This document shows, in pieces, positions 16,432 through 24,669 of a stretch of DNA of 42,434 nt. A program made the translations under genes and the position numbers. The notes beneath the pieces were generated by a model, which worked only from the letters and a program-made list of their open reading frames with translations, ran no database searches and was not told the origin of the DNA. The stretch lies in NCBI GenBank assembly GCA_016875095.1, contig VGSG01000027.1, positions 1 through 42,434 on the forward strand, written 5' to 3'. The stretch's first letter is position 1. The number at the start of each line of letters is the position of its first letter. Origin of the DNA: Deltaproteobacteria bacterium (GTDB lineage Bacteria; Desulfobacterota; Desulfomonilia; Desulfomonilales; Desulfomonilaceae).

Positions 16432-17598
16432 ATGAATTTCGACCTCAGCGACGAGCATCGCATGATACGAGATACGGCAAGGAAGTTCGCTGACGAAGTC
16501 ATTGCCCCTCGGGCGGAGGAGATGGAGCGCACGGGCGAATATCCTTACGATATCTTTGCTCAGATGGCCGAACTGGGGATGATGGGGCTTCCTTACCCTG
16601 AAGAATACGGCGGCAGCGGCGGTGACTGGGTAGGGACCATGCTGTGCATAGAAGAGATCGCCAGGGGTGACATCACGGTGGCTGCGCTGTTGGAAGTTAC
16701 CACGGGAATTGCAGCCCAGGAGATTTTCGCGTTCGGGACCGAAGAGCAGAAGCGAACCTGGCTCGTGCCGTTGATCGAAGGCAAAGAGATCGGCGCGTTT
16801 GGTCTGACTGAGCCCGACTCCGGTTCCGACGCGGCCTCGCTCAAGACCACCGCGGTCTTGGACGGCGACGAGTGGGTCCTCAACGGCGCTAAACAGTTCA
16901 TAACTAACATAGGTCTTGATAATGCCACAATCCTGCTTGCCGCGGCCAAGGTCAAGACAGGGAGAGGGGATGTTATCTCCACATTCATAATCCCCAAGAC
17001 GGCAAAAGGGTTCAAACTCGGCAGACCGTATCGTAAGTTGTCATGGCACGCGTCGGCCACCAGCGAAGTCATTTTGGAAGACTGCCGTATCCCTCGGGAG
17101 AACATCCTGGGAGATCCGAATCGAGGCTTTGCTCAGCATCTGGCGGTGCTTGAGACCGGCAGAATTGGAATAGCCGCTATGAGTGTGGGTTTGGCTCAGG
17201 CCTGCTTCGACCATGCGCTACGGTATGCGCAAGAGCGGACTCAGTTCGGCCAACCGGTCTTTAATTTCCAAGCCGTCCAATTCAAGTTGGCTGACATGGC
17301 AGTGGCCATTGAGCTTGCACGGAATGAGTACGTCAAGGCTGCATGGCTGAAGGACCAGGGTCGGCCTCACACGTTCGAGACCACGGTTGCTAAGCTCTAC
17401 GCTTCGGAAATGGTTGAAAAAGTCGCAAGCGACGCGTTTCAGATTCACGGCGGTTATGGATTCATGGAGGAATACGCGGTGTCTCGGTATTATGCCAGCG
17501 CCAAAGTCTTGCAGATAGTGGATGGCACGTCGGAAGTGCAGCGCATGATTCTCGGACGAATGCTTGGATCGCGCTCGGACTCCCGGGCCTGGGTGTAG
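16432..17598 (+). CDS. Acyl-CoA dehydrogenase with Asp in place of the catalytic Glu
   Basis: FAD-dependent acyl-CoA dehydrogenase, 388 residues, standard three-domain fold: helical N-terminus, beta middle with GAFGLTEPDSGSD and NGAKQFITN, and helical C-terminus with RTQFGQPVFNFQAVQFKLADM and HGGYGFMEEYAVSRYYA. The start ATG 16432 has AGGAG nine bases upstream and begins MNFDLSDEHRM, as expected for the family. The usual YEGTSE motif reads VDGTSEVQ, so the base normally provided by Glu is Asp364. Asp variants are known among alicyclic acyl-CoA dehydrogenases (cyclohexane carboxyl-CoA type), but the substrate here is uncertain. It is followed after 173 bases by the dehydratase-like gene. Electrons probably go to the EtfAB encoded nearby. 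Confidence 0.9.
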   Translation: MNFDLSDEHRMIRDTARKFADEVIAPRAEEMERTGEYPYDIFAQMAELGMMGLPYPEEYGGSGGDWVGTMLCIEEIARGDITVAALLEVTTGIAAQEIFAFGTEEQKRTWLVPLIEGKEIGAFGLTEPDSGSDAASLKTTAVLDGDEWVLNGAKQFITNIGLDNATILLAAAKVKTGRGDVISTFIIPKTAKGFKLGRPYRKLSWHASATSEVILEDCRIPRENILGDPNRGFAQHLAVLETGRIGIAAMSVGLAQACFDHALRYAQERTQFGQPVFNFQAVQFKLADMAVAIELARNEYVKAAWLKDQGRPHTFETTVAKLYASEMVEKVASDAFQIHGGYGFMEEYAVSRYYASAKVLQIVDGTSEVQRMILGRMLGSRSDSRAWV

Positions 17599-17771
17599 AG
17601 TAATTCTCGGCGTGCGGGCAGTCGCTCGCCAGCTCGCCCAACCATAATGCTGGCTCCCGCCTGTCGACCTAGGCGAAACGATTGACTGTACTCGATGCTT
17701 TTGGCACGATGTAAACGCACTTCCCCATCGCAAATCTCGCGTTGAAGCCCCTTAACCCACGGAGGAGAATC

Positions 17772-19229
17772 ATGGCCCTGAGAACGAGAGACCAGTATCT
17801 GTCAGCCCTGAAGCAGATGAGGCCAAACATCCACAAGTTCGGCGAGGTCATCGAGGACGTCACCACACACCCTGTCACAAGACGTGTGGTAGAAAGCCAC
17901 GCCCGAGGGATCGACGCTGCTCACGACCCAAAATTGGCTGACATATTCAGTACGAAATCGTCCCTGACCGGCGAGGTTATCCATCGCAATTCCTCGTTGA
18001 TGACTAGCCCGGAAGAAATGATCTACAACTCCAAGTTCAAACGTAAGATGTACCACCTTACCGGTTCTTGTACCGGCGGCCTTTGCGTGGGTTGGAACGG
18101 CCTTAACGTGATGTGGTCGGTGACCAGTGAAGTGGATGCGGCTTTGGGGACCGATTACCACGCTCGTCTCAAGGAATGGGGCCTGGGATTTCAGAAGAAG
18201 GGTTTGATCGTATGCGGCGCCCTGACTGATGCCAAAGGGAACCGTAAGCTGAAACCTCACCAGCAGGCGGATCTGGACCATAACGTGCGCATTGTCGAGC
18301 GTCGACCGGACGGAATCGTCATCCGGGGCGCAAAACATATGATCTGCGGTGTTGCGGCCGCGGACGAAATATTTGTCTTGCCCGGGAGCGGCTACGGGGA
18401 GGCGGACAAAGACTTTGCGTTGGTGTGCGTGGTGCCGAAGGATATCGAAGGGCTCACCATTGTCGAGGCTAGACGCCCCAGCGACTCCCGCGAATTGGAA
18501 CAAGGTTTCGATATTCCCACCGAAACCGGCATTACTCAGGCCTATCTCCTGTTCCAGGATGTGTTCGTGCCCAACGAGCGCGTGTTTCTTGCGGGTGAGT
18601 TTCAGTACACCGCATCCATCCTCACTCGATTTACTGCCACCTATCGAGCTTGTATCGGAGCCTGTGTCGCGGGTCAAGGCGACGTGATGGTTGGGGCGGC
18701 CGCGTTGATCGCGCGAGCAAACGGGCTGAGCGCGAAGGCCTTCAGGGACAAGCTTACGCATATGGAATTAAACAACGAGACCACGTTCAGCATGGGTGTG
18801 GGAGCGATCGCGCTTGGTAAGATGCACCCGTCCGGAGTTTGGTTGGCCGATTCTCTCACCGGGCACGCGAACAAAATTCTGGTAGCCACCCTGCCGTATG
18901 AGACAAAAAGACTCTGCCAGGAGGTTGGAGGAGGCATCGTGGAAACCGGCTGCATGCCTTCATATGCCGATTTCACGAGCCCGGATTACGGTCATCTGAT
19001 CCAAAAATATCTGAAGGCAGGGGCGGGCTCGGCTGAAACCAGGGCTCGTGTGGCTCGCCTGATTGAATGGCTGACCATCGGCGCGGGTGTTCCGGGATGC
19101 ATGCACGGCGGCGGTTCGCCTGACGGAGCGCGCATGGTGGTTTTTGGAGCTTCACCGCTGGAAGAATACGCAGGCTATGCCCACAGCCTAGCCGGTATCC
19201 AGGAGGACCTGCCGGAGCCGGCCAAATAA
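17772..19229 (+). CDS. 4-hydroxybutyryl-CoA dehydratase/HpaB-family flavoprotein, atypical
   Basis: A 485-residue member of the HpaB-4-hydroxybutyryl-CoA dehydratase family (FAD fold related to acyl-CoA dehydrogenases). Start: GGAGGAG five bases before ATG 17772. In the Clostridium dehydratase AbfD the [4Fe-4S] ligands are Cys99, Cys103, His292 and Cys299, with Tyr296 and Lys300 in the active site. Here Cys100 and Cys105 are spaced CX4C, not CX3C; Cys298 (GAC) aligns with Cys299; but the His position is Tyr291, Tyr296 is Ile295 and Lys300 is Val299. An extra Cys294 is present. The protein is therefore either a dehydratase/isomerase with a remodelled cluster site or a member with another reaction. 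HpaB-type oxygenation is less likely in an anaerobic acyl-CoA cluster. It ends 10 bases from convergent etfA. Confidence 0.85.
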   Translation: MALRTRDQYLSALKQMRPNIHKFGEVIEDVTTHPVTRRVVESHARGIDAAHDPKLADIFSTKSSLTGEVIHRNSSLMTSPEEMIYNSKFKRKMYHLTGSCTGGLCVGWNGLNVMWSVTSEVDAALGTDYHARLKEWGLGFQKKGLIVCGALTDAKGNRKLKPHQQADLDHNVRIVERRPDGIVIRGAKHMICGVAAADEIFVLPGSGYGEADKDFALVCVVPKDIEGLTIVEARRPSDSRELEQGFDIPTETGITQAYLLFQDVFVPNERVFLAGEFQYTASILTRFTATYRACIGACVAGQGDVMVGAAALIARANGLSAKAFRDKLTHMELNNETTFSMGVGAIALGKMHPSGVWLADSLTGHANKILVATLPYETKRLCQEVGGGIVETGCMPSYADFTSPDYGHLIQKYLKAGAGSAETRARVARLIEWLTIGAGVPGCMHGGGSPDGARMVVFGASPLEEYAGYAHSLAGIQEDLPEPAK

Positions 19230-19239
19230 GGCTCATTGC

Positions 19240-20250
19240 CTATCCCGGCTCCTGTTGAGAGTATTGTTTTATGGCTTCTACCAAAGGAGGGACGATCTCT
19301 TTGAGGTCACCGACCAGCCCCACGTGACAGTGCTCGAATATCGCCGCTTTGGGATCGGAGTTAATGGCCACGGATAGTTCCGAGCTTTTCACTCCTACCA
19401 GGTGATGCATATGTCCTGAGATCCCCAGTCCTATGTATAGCCTGGGACGCACTGTCCGACCGCTCTGTCCGATCATCTGCTTTTCTTCGGCCCAGCCCTC
19501 GTCCACTGGAGGACGGGTCGCGCCTACAGCGCCGTTCAGCGCGGCCGCGAGCTCTTCGACACGCGTCCAATCCGCCTTGCTCCCGACCCCCCACCCACCG
19601 GCTACCACAACCTCAGCCGTCTCCAGTCCGCTCTTGGGAGCTTCTTCTCTCTTCGTCTCCACGACTCGATAGCCCAGGTCCTCCGGTTGAAGCTGAGGAT
19701 TGAGCGAAACCATTCTCCCGCGCGCTCGGCCAGGCTCAGGAACCGGAAAGACTCCGGGCAGCACTGTCGCTACCTGGGGCCGAGTCTTGGGGCAGCTTAT
19801 GCGCGCCATAACATTTCCTCCCCAGCCGGGGACCAGAGAGAGAAGCTGACCGTCGGGCGTGAGGTCAAGATCGATGCAGTGCGCTGATAGGCCCGTGCGG
19901 AGGCGTGCCGCCAGCCTAGGGGCAAAATCCGTGCCCATAGCCGTGGCCCCGAGGAGGAGCGCCTGTGGCTCGTATTGCCGGATAGCTCCCTCAACGGCCT
20001 TGACATAGGCCTGGTTGCAATAGTGCTCCAGAAGGGCATCGTCCGCCACAAGCGCCTCATCCACTCCGAAGGACAAGACCATTTCCGCCAACGCGTCCAG
20101 CTCGTGGCCTACCAGCACCGCGGCCACTTTCCACTGAAGAGGTTCGGCCAGCGATCGAGCCTTCCCCAGCAACTCCAGGCCGACTTCAGCCACGACATGC
20201 CGGCGCTGCTCGACGAACACCCATATCTTGCTTTCAACCTGGTCGGACAC
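19240..20250 (-). CDS. etfA: Electron transfer flavoprotein alpha subunit
   Basis: FAD-carrying subunit of ETF, 336 residues, accepting electrons from the acyl-CoA dehydrogenases. The C-terminal FAD domain shows GQSGRTVRPRLYIGLGISGHMHHLVG followed by AINSDPKAAIFE, the standard fingerprint. The N-terminal half resembles EtfB-like folds (KIWVFVEQ). The start is GTG with a GAGGTGA ribosome site ten bases after the etfB stop. EtfA is the last gene of a minus-strand unit with tetR, acyl-CoA dehydrogenase and etfB. Residues needed for FAD binding look intact; nothing suggests an electron-bifurcating form, but that needs a structure-based comparison. Confidence 0.93.
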   Translation of the reverse strand: MSDQVESKIWVFVEQRRHVVAEVGLELLGKARSLAEPLQWKVAAVLVGHELDALAEMVLSFGVDEALVADDALLEHYCNQAYVKAVEGAIRQYEPQALLLGATAMGTDFAPRLAARLRTGLSAHCIDLDLTPDGQLLSLVPGWGGNVMARISCPKTRPQVATVLPGVFPVPEPGRARGRMVSLNPQLQPEDLGYRVVETKREEAPKSGLETAEVVVAGGWGVGSKADWTRVEELAAALNGAVGATRPPVDEGWAEEKQMIGQSGRTVRPRLYIGLGISGHMHHLVGVKSSELSVAINSDPKAAIFEHCHVGLVGDLKEIVPPLVEAIKQYSQQEPG

Positions 20251-20259
20251 AATATCACC

Positions 20260-21054
20260 TCAGCAGAATCCTAGACGATGCAGCCGATCGGCAAGTTTGG
20301 CGGCCTGTTCTTTCGGATCGCCGGTAATCATTTCGGCCATGCCCTTCCTCTCAGGCGCGAACAGGTCGGCCATTTGAGTCGGCGACCCGGCCAGACCCGC
20401 CCACGGTTCGCTCAAGGTCACATCGTTTGCGGACCAGACCTCAATCGGTTTTTGTTCGGCTTCCAAGATGTTCATCAGAGTCACATATCTTGGCGTATTG
20501 ATCGTCTTAACCACCGAAAGGACCATTGGGGGTTCGATCTCAACCAGCGTGTAACCATGCTCGATCTGAGACCGCGCCAGCCAAGGTTTTCCGGGCGAAA
20601 CCTCCAGTCCGCTCACGTGCATCACGTTGGGCGTCCCCAGAAACTCGGCCAACTGAGCGCTCACCTGCGCAGTGCCGCCGTCAATGGTTTCGTCCCCGCA
20701 CAGGATCAGGTCAAACTCACCTAATCGCTCTATGCCCACAGACAGCACGTAGGCCGTGCCGAGTGTGTCCGAACCGGCAAAGACGCGATCGGACAGGAGC
20801 ACTGCCCGATCCGCGCCCATGGCCAGCGCCTCCTTGAGAACAGGCTGAGAGTCCTCAGGGGCCATGCTGACGACCAGGACCTCCCCTCCTTCTTGTTCTC
20901 TCAGTGTCAAGGCTGCTTCCAGCGCGTGCCGATCCAGGGGATTGATCGTGCCGGGGATGCCTTTGCGCACCAGAGTCCTGGTTTTGGGGTCGAGTTGGAG
21001 TCGATTCCAGTGCTTGGGATCGGGAACCGGTTTTACGCAAACTATGATCCGCAT
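20260..21054 (-). CDS. etfB: Electron transfer flavoprotein beta subunit
   Basis: AMP-binding subunit of ETF, 264 residues from ATG 21052-21054, giving the family-typical start MRIIVCVKPVPDP; a GTG three codons upstream is the alternative. It has the motif LILCGDETIDGGTAQVSAQLAEFLG, which in ETFs lies at the AMP (or second FAD) site; the DGGTAQV form is close to the DGDTAQV of classical ETFs. The Leu anchor used to dock on acyl-CoA dehydrogenases (the loop after NTPRYV, with TLMNILEA) is present. It sits directly upstream of etfA and 83 bases downstream of an acyl-CoA dehydrogenase gene, supporting a dedicated electron chain. Confidence 0.93.
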   Translation of the reverse strand: MRIIVCVKPVPDPKHWNRLQLDPKTRTLVRKGIPGTINPLDRHALEAALTLREQEGGEVLVVSMAPEDSQPVLKEALAMGADRAVLLSDRVFAGSDTLGTAYVLSVGIERLGEFDLILCGDETIDGGTAQVSAQLAEFLGTPNVMHVSGLEVSPGKPWLARSQIEHGYTLVEIEPPMVLSVVKTINTPRYVTLMNILEAEQKPIEVWSANDVTLSEPWAGLAGSPTQMADLFAPERKGMAEMITGDPKEQAAKLADRLHRLGFC

Positions 21055-21080
21055 GATCTTCACCGGTTTTTCATGAGTGC

Positions 21081-21120
21081 GGCACGAACTCCTTGCACTC
21101 CCTGGGTCGGGGTTCGTGCC
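21081..21120. other. Hairpin between the acyl-CoA dehydrogenase and etfB genes
   Basis: GGCACGAAC (21081-21089) pairs with GTTCGTGCC (21112-21120) around a 22-base loop, within the 82-base gap inside the minus-strand operon. No U run follows. It may be an mRNA processing or stabilising structure. Confidence 0.35.
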
Positions 21121-21136
21121 TTGAGCCTCTTGCAGG

Positions 21137-22282
21137 TCATAAGCCGAACATGGATAGGGCCTGGCGGAACATTACCAGCTTGGCGATCTCCGCAGTTCCT
21201 CCGGCCGGAATGGTCACCACCGCGTCGCGTAGCAAGCGCTGGACTGCGTACTCGTGCATGATCCCGTAACTCCCGTGTATTTCGATGGCTTTACGCGCCG
21301 ACCTTGCAGCGGCTTCGCAAGCGAACTGCTTGGCTAGAGCCGACTCGGCCGCACAATTGATCTTCTGATCTATCATCCAGCCCACACGGTAGGTCAGCAA
21401 CCGTGAGATCTCCAAGTCGGCATAAATATCCGCGATGTGCCACTGTATCGCCTGCAACTTGCTAATCGACTTGCCATAAAGAGTTCGCTCGCCCGCAAAC
21501 TTAACCGCTTGCTCCAAGACCCCATTGAGTATTCCCAGAGCTACAGCGGCCATTCCCGGGCGGCCGCACTGAACAATGTCCTGGATGGCGGTGGTCATGC
21601 CGTCACCCTCGTTACCGAGGAGATTCTCCTTGGGAACCTCGCAGTTATTAAACGCCAGCTCGCCGGTATTGGCGCCGCGCAGACCGACTTTGTTCTCTTT
21701 TCGCCCAGCCTTGGCCCCGGGAAAGTCATTTTCCACAATAAACGCGGAGAGACCTTTGCCGCCTTCGCCGGTCCTGGCAATCACCACCCACGTGTCGGCA
21801 TGGTGCGAATTTGTGATAAAACACTTGCGGCCGTTCAGGATGTATTTGTCCCCATCCAGCTTTGCCGTTGTCTGCATTCCGCCGACATCCGATCCACCTG
21901 AAGGCTCGGTCACCGCCACCACTCCCATGGTCTCGCCTTTGCACAAAGGCGGGAGATACTTCTTCTTCTGTTCCTCATTGCCCCACGTGCTCAGGGCGTA
22001 TGTGCACATGTGGTGCACCTGAATAGCCATCGGAATCGCAGGACAGACACGCCCCAGCTCTTCTAAAACGACTATCCGAGCCAACGCGCCCATACCGGCG
22101 CCGCCGTATTCCGGGGCAGTGATCACTCCCAGGATGCCCATCTGACCCATGCCCTTTAGGAGTTCCACCGGAAACTCTCCCGTCTCCTCCATGGCTTCCA
22201 TATAGGGAGGTATCTCTTTTTCCGCATAATCCCGCACGGTCTTCCTCAGCAGCTCTTCCCGGTCAGAAAATTTGAATTCCAT
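21137..22282 (-). CDS. Acyl-CoA dehydrogenase lacking the usual catalytic Glu
   Basis: 381 residues of standard acyl-CoA dehydrogenase fold: MGVVAVTEPSGGSDVGG and NGRKCFITNSHH in the middle domain, GERTLYGKSISKLQAIQWHIADI and HGSYGIMHEYAVQRLLRDA in the last. Start ATG 22280-22282 has GGGGA upstream. The catalytic Glu of the YEGT motif is replaced: the site reads IPAGGTAEI with Gly361. At the other known base position (the helix used by isovaleryl- and long-chain enzymes) the sequence is CGRPG, again without Glu. The base must lie elsewhere or the reaction differs from simple dehydrogenation. It lies between tetR and etfBA in one operon, so transfer of electrons to ETF is still expected. Confidence 0.88.
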   Translation of the reverse strand: MEFKFSDREELLRKTVRDYAEKEIPPYMEAMEETGEFPVELLKGMGQMGILGVITAPEYGGAGMGALARIVVLEELGRVCPAIPMAIQVHHMCTYALSTWGNEEQKKKYLPPLCKGETMGVVAVTEPSGGSDVGGMQTTAKLDGDKYILNGRKCFITNSHHADTWVVIARTGEGGKGLSAFIVENDFPGAKAGRKENKVGLRGANTGELAFNNCEVPKENLLGNEGDGMTTAIQDIVQCGRPGMAAVALGILNGVLEQAVKFAGERTLYGKSISKLQAIQWHIADIYADLEISRLLTYRVGWMIDQKINCAAESALAKQFACEAAARSARKAIEIHGSYGIMHEYAVQRLLRDAVVTIPAGGTAEIAKLVMFRQALSMFGL

Positions 22283-22350
22283 TGAACGTCCCCTTTCTTG
22301 AATCCCATTTCTTTGGAAAGCGCGTCTCTATCGCCGCACTGAGGCGTCGA

Positions 22351-22935
22351 TTATGTTGTCAGGCTGTCAAGATACGCAGTCAGCGAGGCAATGCATTTGT
22401 CCAGTGTCTTGCCGGACTTGTCGATGCCGTAGAGAACCGACGCGCCCAACATGGCCGCAAACAGCATCCGACTCACCGCGTCCGTGTCCACCGGTTCGTT
22501 CAATCGACCGGAAGCCTTGGCTTCATCCAAGAAGCGCTTAATCATGGCCAGGAATCTGTAAAATCCCTCGCTGATCTCTCCGGCGAAGTCAGGACGCTGG
22601 TCATCCAGCTCCACCGACAATGTCACGAAAACGCAACCGCCCGGGATGTTCTCCTCGTCTTTCAGATATTGGTCCGCGTAATGCTCCAGAAGCTTCTTCA
22701 CTCTTGTGATGGGATCGTCAATCCGGTCCAAACCCTCAAGGACCTTTTGCCGCCATATCCTGCGAGCCTGGCTTAGCACCGCGACGAACAGCTCGTCCTT
22801 GCTGCGGAAATGATTGTACAGTCCGCCTTTGGAGGAGTTGGCGCGCTCCAGGATGTCCTCGATGGAGGTGTTGAGGTATCCCTTGAGGGAGAAAAGCTTA
22901 AGAGACTCGTGGATGATTTTGTCTCTGAGGTGCAT
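22351..22935 (-). CDS. TetR/AcrR family transcriptional regulator
   Basis: A 194-residue repressor; helix-turn-helix at about residues 22-44 (NTSIEDILERANSSKGGLYN), followed by a ligand domain with YADQYL and IPGGCVFVTLSVELDDQRPDFAGE, a pattern of the AcuR/NemR-like C-terminal families in which the Cys can sense electrophiles. Start ATG 22933-22935 was chosen because the longer frame would run through the 22-bp palindrome just upstream. It is the first gene of the tetR, acyl-CoA dehydrogenase, etfB, etfA set, 68 bases before the dehydrogenase, and most likely represses this set and itself. Confidence 0.87.
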   Translation of the reverse strand: MHLRDKIIHESLKLFSLKGYLNTSIEDILERANSSKGGLYNHFRSKDELFVAVLSQARRIWRQKVLEGLDRIDDPITRVKKLLEHYADQYLKDEENIPGGCVFVTLSVELDDQRPDFAGEISEGFYRFLAMIKRFLDEAKASGRLNEPVDTDAVSRMLFAAMLGASVLYGIDKSGKTLDKCIASLTAYLDSLTT

Positions 22936-22953
22936 GAGCTTGGTTTCCCGGAA

Positions 22954-22975
22954 TAAGACCGACCGGTCGGTCTTA
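22954..22975. promoter_or_regulatory. Perfect 22-bp palindrome, TetR operator
   Basis: A perfect inverted repeat with core GACCGACCGGTCGGTC, flanked by TAA/TTA, ends 19 bases upstream of the tetR start codon. TetR-family operators of this ACCGACCGGTCGGT type are well known. The position within the leader strongly suggests autoregulation of the whole minus-strand operon. Confidence 0.8.
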
Positions 22976-23101
22976 CAGCTCATATAACCCCAGCTCCTTC
23001 GGACTGTCAAGATTTATTGGAGACCCAAGATTAGAGCAAGTGTCAAAAATAATGTGCGATTGCCGCTTGGGCTTTGGTAGGCGCACGGCCTCCGCGCCGG
23101 C

Positions 23102-23150
23102 ATATTTTTCTCAAAAATATCAACCGGCTCGGGCCGGCTCTGCCGGCCCG
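23102..23150. terminator. Two adjacent hairpins after the secreted-protein gene
   Basis: ATATTTTT (23102-23109) pairs with AAAAATAT (23113-23120), and CGGGCCGGC (23130-23138) pairs with GCCGGCCCG (23142-23150). Read on the minus strand, the GC stem comes first and a TATTTTT stretch follows about 11 bases later, so this may end transcription of the gene pair upstream (last stop at 23336). The rest of 22976-23335 shows no gene. Confidence 0.45.
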
Positions 23151-23335
23151 GGAACGAAAGGCATTCTCGCGCCTTGCAGGACAGTCCCGCCAAGAACAAG
23201 GCATTACCTGTCCGAAAGCGAATGGATATTAGGCAAGAACCGCCGGAGATTACTTCGTCCCTTTGCTCGTAACAATAACATTGACTCGCGTGCCGCCAGA
23301 GCCGCGGGTTTGAAAACTCATCGCAAGGCGCCGCA

Positions 23336-24658
23336 TCAGGAAGGTTTGGAGGGTTCCTTTTTGTCCTGCGGCTCCTGGAGGCGAACCATCAGCCACTGTT
23401 GCGTCTTTTCCTTACCGAAGTGCACGAGGGCCTCAGTCTGGTCTTGAGACAAATTAAAGATCCCCGTTTCCATAATGATATCGGTATTCTTACCATCCGC
23501 AAAAGTCCAAGCCGCACGTTGAGTCTTCTTATCCACCATGCCCTTGACAGGTCGGGCCGTATCGGTGGCTGAATTGTAATATGTTCCCGCAATTACGCCT
23601 TCCTTGTTTATGGCAAGTTGCACGAGCATGTTGGAGTCATTTGCATTAACTTGGCTGAGAGCAAAAACTCCCAAGGGAAGCCACTCGGATTCGCTCTGTA
23701 GGTCTGTGGGAGCGCTGGACGCGATGTCGCTGGCCTGCTGATAGTACTCCCCTGCGCCGGCCACAGGTTTGCCGCCCACGTAGACCTGCTCTTCGTCGTA
23801 ATAGATGTCTCCTCCATAATCGTAGTAGGTCGGCGAGCCCCACGAGGCGCCGGCAACCCATACACCCAAAGCAGCCCACGTGGCAGGCCTCCACCAATGA
23901 TTCCAGGGGTAATGGTGGTACTTGCCGAAGTTTTCCCAGTACGCCTTGGCCATCTGCGGATGGTCCTTCCACCACTGTGGAGTATAAACATTGTCATACC
24001 GACCTTGGAGATTTTGCCTGATTTGGTCAGCATTCCCTCTTGAAGGTAGGGTAGATGGTCGGTCTCCCGCCGCGCGCCGGTCGGCAACACTGGGTCTGTC
24101 CCCCATGCCGGGCCGATCCCCCAGGCCTGGTCGATCTCCTGGCCGCGCTCGCTCTCCAAGGCCAGGTCTGTCACCCGCCCCCGGCCTCTGCGAGCCCAGG
24201 AGCTGCTGCGCTCCGGCATATCCAAGTGCTCCAGCGGCAGCCCCAATCCCAACTTTTCCCATATCGGAGAAACCGGCGGCCGGCTGCTGAGGGAGATGCA
24301 GAAACTGCTGGATTTGAGCCTGGCTGGGCTTGGACGCGGCGGCCCCTCGCGGTCCGGCGTCAAGTCTTGGGCCGGCGCCGGAAGGAGGCTTCGGAGTGGG
24401 ACTGGCCGGTCGCTGCGCGATCTCGCGGCTTGGCGCCGGTGGTCGTGACGGTCGGGGCTGCTGCGCGACAGACCTCTCGCGGGAATAGGAGCTCATTGAG
24501 GGGCTGCGCTGAACCGCTCCCCCGCCCCTGTACGCCGCGCCGCCACCGACTCCTCCGCCTCTGCCCCCTCCAAAACCGCGTGAGAAAGCTTCTTCCGCTC
24601 CGAGATAGACCAAAAAAAGGAAAAACACTGCAAGCGCTGAAAAGACCGATCTTCTCAT
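23336..24658 (-). CDS. Secreted low-complexity protein resembling planctomycete mu-protocadherin-like proteins
   Basis: 440 residues. A signal peptide (about 1-25, hydrophobic VFSALAVFFLFLVYLGAEEAF) leads into a Gly-rich stretch (28-47), a Ser/Pro/Arg region (50-120), and a run of PGxGDR-type short repeats (about 156-200: RPGLGDRPGMGDR and variants). After that comes an aromatic-rich block (YTPQWWKDHP, WNHWWRPATW) and a YYDYGGDIYYDEEQVYV strand-like domain with a C-terminal beta-rich part. The order and the WLPLGVFAL motif recall planctomycete proteins annotated as mu-protocadherin-like cell-surface proteins; function is unknown there too. It follows the next-listed gene by 11 bases, on the same strand, with a GAGG ribosome site. 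Exported or outer-surface location is inferred. Confidence 0.75.
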   Translation of the reverse strand: MRRSVFSALAVFFLFLVYLGAEEAFSRGFGGGRGGGVGGGAAYRGGGAVQRSPSMSSYSRERSVAQQPRPSRPPAPSREIAQRPASPTPKPPSGAGPRLDAGPRGAAASKPSQAQIQQFLHLPQQPAAGFSDMGKVGIGAAAGALGYAGAQQLLGSQRPGAGDRPGLGERARPGDRPGLGDRPGMGDRPSVADRRAAGDRPSTLPSRGNADQIRQNLQGRYDNVYTPQWWKDHPQMAKAYWENFGKYHHYPWNHWWRPATWAALGVWVAGASWGSPTYYDYGGDIYYDEEQVYVGGKPVAGAGEYYQQASDIASSAPTDLQSESEWLPLGVFALSQVNANDSNMLVQLAINKEGVIAGTYYNSATDTARPVKGMVDKKTQRAAWTFADGKNTDIIMETGIFNLSQDQTEALVHFGKEKTQQWLMVRLQEPQDKKEPSKPS

Positions 24659-24669
24659 GGCCGCCTCAC

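Noticed and set aside
17802-18761. A 319-codon open frame on the minus strand inside the dehydratase-like gene
   Set aside because: Antisense to a strongly supported gene; no ribosome site or domain motif.
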